From positions 69,901-133,900 of the forward strand of contig NZ_JADWPD010000004.1 of assembly GCF_017308975.1 (NCBI RefSeq): a DNA stretch of 64,000 nucleotides, read 5' to 3'. The translations under genes were made by a program, and so were the position numbers. Every line of letters begins with the position of its first letter. Position 1 is the first letter of the stretch. The DNA comes from Amycolatopsis sp. MtRt-6 (GTDB lineage Bacteria; Actinomycetota; Actinomycetes; Mycobacteriales; Pseudonocardiaceae). The notes below the pieces were generated by a model. That model made no database searches and was not told where the DNA came from. It saw only the letters and a list, made by a program, of their open reading frames with translations. Below, one piece after another: positions 62,649 to 64,000 of the stretch.

Positions 62649-64000
62649 GTGCAGTTCGCCATCCTCGGGCCGGTCGAAGCCCGCCGTCGCGATGGGACCC
62701 CGGTCGCCCTCGGCGGGCCGCAGCTGCGGGGGCTGCTGGCGCTCCTCGCCCTCGACGCCGGGCGCGTCGTCAGCGCCGGACGGCTCATCGACGGCCTGCA
62801 CGGCGAACACCCGCCCGAAGGCGCGGCCGAAGCCCTCCAGTCCCAGGTCTCCCGGCTCCGGCGGCGGCTGCGGGACGGCGGCGCGCCCGACGGCCTCGTC
62901 GAATTCACCCCCGCCGGGTACCGGCTGGCCGTCGACCCCGCCGACGTCGACCTCCACCGCTTCGAACGCCTCACCGCGCAAGCGCGGGAGACCGCCGATC
63001 CGGTGGTGAAGTTCAAGCTGTGCACCGAAGCACTCGCCCTCTGGCGCGGTCCCGCGCTCGACGGGCTCGCCGACCCGCCGCGCGCGGCCCGGCTGGCGGA
63101 ACTGCGCCTGAGGGCGACCGAGGACCGCGTCGAAGCCGGGCTCGCGCTCGGCCACCACGAACGGCTCGTCGCCGAGCTGCGGGAGCTCACCCGCGAACAC
63201 CCGCTGCGCGAACGGCTCACCGCCCAGCTCATGCGGGCCCTGCACGGCAGCGGGCGGTCCGCCGAAGCCCTCGCCGTGTTCGCCGAGACTCGGGAACGCC
63301 TCGCCGGCGAACTCGGCGCCGACCCGTCGGCCGAACTCGCCGACGCGCACCTCGCGGTGCTCCGAGCCGCCCCGGCCCGCCGGGTACCCGTGCCGCTCAC
63401 CGGGTTCGTCGACCGCGCCGAACTCGGCAGGCTCACCGCGGCCCTGCGCGACGCCCGGCTCGTCACGCTCACCGGACCGGGCGGCGCGGGCAAGACCCGG
63501 CTCGCCCTCGAAGCCGCAGTCCGGGGGCTTCCCCACCCGGACCCCCGAAAAGCCGTGTGTTTCGTCGAACTCGCGACGACCACCGACGTCCCGCGCGCCG
63601 TCCTCGCCGCGCTGGGCCTGCGCGAACAGGGCGTGCTGACGCCGGGCACGGCCGCGGACCCGGCCGACCGCCTGGCCGCCGGGCTCGCCGGCCGGTCGCT
63701 GCTGCTGGTCCTGGACAACTGCGAGCACGTCGTCGCCGAGGCCGCGCGGCTGGTGCGCCGCCTCCTCGGCGAGTGCCCGGGCCTGCGCGTGCTGGCCACC
63801 AGCCGCGAAGCACTGGGCCTGACCGGCGAGACGCTGGTGCCGGTCGGCGCCCTGCCCGCGGACGCCGCGGCGCGCCTGTTCACCGACCGCGCCGCGGCAG
63901 TCGCTCCCGGCGCGGCACCCGATCCGGGCGCGGTCACCCGCATCTGCGCCGCCCTCGACGGCCTCCCGCTGGCCATCGAGCTCGCCGCCGCCCGGCTGCG
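62649..64000 (+). CDS. SARP/BTAD-type regulator with NB-ARC-like ATPase, 3' partial
   Basis: At least 450 codons, running off the window. GTG start (VQFAILGPVEARRRDGTPVALGGPQ). The OmpR-like winged helix and bacterial transcriptional activation domain follow (LRGLLALLALDAGRVVSAGRLIDGL; REHPLRERLTAQLMRALHGSGRSAEALAVFAETRERLAGELGADPSAELADAHLAVL), then an ATPase with Walker A GPGGAGKTRLA and Walker B LLLVLDNCEHV. AfsR-like architecture, expected to continue into TPR repeats. No biosynthetic genes are visible in the window, so its target is unknown. Confidence 0.88.
   Translation, partial: MQFAILGPVEARRRDGTPVALGGPQLRGLLALLALDAGRVVSAGRLIDGLHGEHPPEGAAEALQSQVSRLRRRLRDGGAPDGLVEFTPAGYRLAVDPADVDLHRFERLTAQARETADPVVKFKLCTEALALWRGPALDGLADPPRAARLAELRLRATEDRVEAGLALGHHERLVAELRELTREHPLRERLTAQLMRALHGSGRSAEALAVFAETRERLAGELGADPSAELADAHLAVLRAAPARRVPVPLTGFVDRAELGRLTAALRDARLVTLTGPGGAGKTRLALEAAVRGLPHPDPRKAVCFVELATTTDVPRAVLAALGLREQGVLTPGTAADPADRLAAGLAGRSLLLVLDNCEHVVAEAARLVRRLLGECPGLRVLATSREALGLTGETLVPVGALPADAAARLFTDRAAAVAPGAAPDPGAVTRICAALDGLPLAIELAAARL

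Noticed and set aside
61296..63728. An 810-codon minus-strand reading frame
   Set aside because: It lies antisense to the epoxide hydrolase, AlkZ-like and SARP genes, all of which have clear motifs.
62649..64000. Secondary-metabolite cluster implied by the SARP-type regulator
   Set aside because: No polyketide, NRPS or other core biosynthetic gene is in the window; BTAD-ATPase regulators are common outside such clusters.

Overview
The window is very G+C-rich DNA with dense coding, frequent GTG starts, and many 1-8 nt stop/start overlaps. Its gene families (DUF6221-like, DUF6292-like, WYL and SARP/BTAD regulators, DinB, FUSC) are typical of actinomycetes. A Pseudonocardiaceae member, perhaps Amycolatopsis, is my best inference; nothing in the window proves the genus. 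I see no rRNA, tRNA, CRISPR array, transposase or integrase.

Layout. (1) 0-3.5 kb: a copper block with a membrane-anchored cupredoxin, a CopD-like protein and a Pro-rich membrane protein on the minus strand, divergent from copC. (2) 3.5-52.25 kb: a long run of short operons, almost every one preceded by a promoter of the SigF/SigB general-stress type (consensus GTTT-N15-17-GGGTAN). I count about 33 such sites, eleven of them in divergent pairs, and none with a good match in the flanking 0-3.4 kb or 52.3-64 kb. (3) 52.25-57.1 kb: a sulfonate/sulfur-acquisition-type operon (binding protein, ATPase, permease, LLM monooxygenase, TauD dioxygenase) with a sigma-70-like promoter. (4) 57.2-64 kb: ordinary regulators and enzymes (ROK, ArsR-SRPBCC, WYL, epoxide hydrolase, AlkZ-like, and a SARP-type regulator cut by the window end).

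Inside the stress block, 8.8-27.4 kb holds a glycan locus. It carries gmhA, a bifunctional hldE, and a GmhB-type phosphatase fused to a GT2 glycosyltransferase. Together these would make ADP-D-glycero-beta-D-manno-heptose from sedoheptulose 7-phosphate. Alongside are two GT9 (heptosyltransferase-fold) enzymes, ugd plus a UDP-xylose synthase-like enzyme, a NodU/CmcH-type carbamoyltransferase, a polysaccharide pyruvyl-transferase-family protein, two further GT2 and two GT4-like enzymes. No flippase, polymerase or lipid A gene is present. A stress-induced, heptose-containing glycoconjugate in a Gram-positive is the most interesting biological prediction here.

The rest of the stress block fits general protection: exopolyphosphatase-like protein, PiT/DUF47 phosphate uptake, SDR and aldehyde dehydrogenases, type IB topoisomerase, hemerythrin, FAD-Rieske oxidoreductase, CDGSH protein, haem-oxygenase-like diiron protein, two YbdK-type ligases, an ATP-grasp protein, a STAS (anti-anti-sigma-like) protein, a basic amino-acid decarboxylase, and very small hydrophilic proteins. 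For fourteen genes the -10 element ends only 8-11 nt before the start codon, so their transcripts should be leaderless or nearly so. Two copies of a 47-bp palindromic repeat (37.3 and 58.5 kb) and a four-copy 21-bp tandem repeat (35.2 kb) lie between genes.
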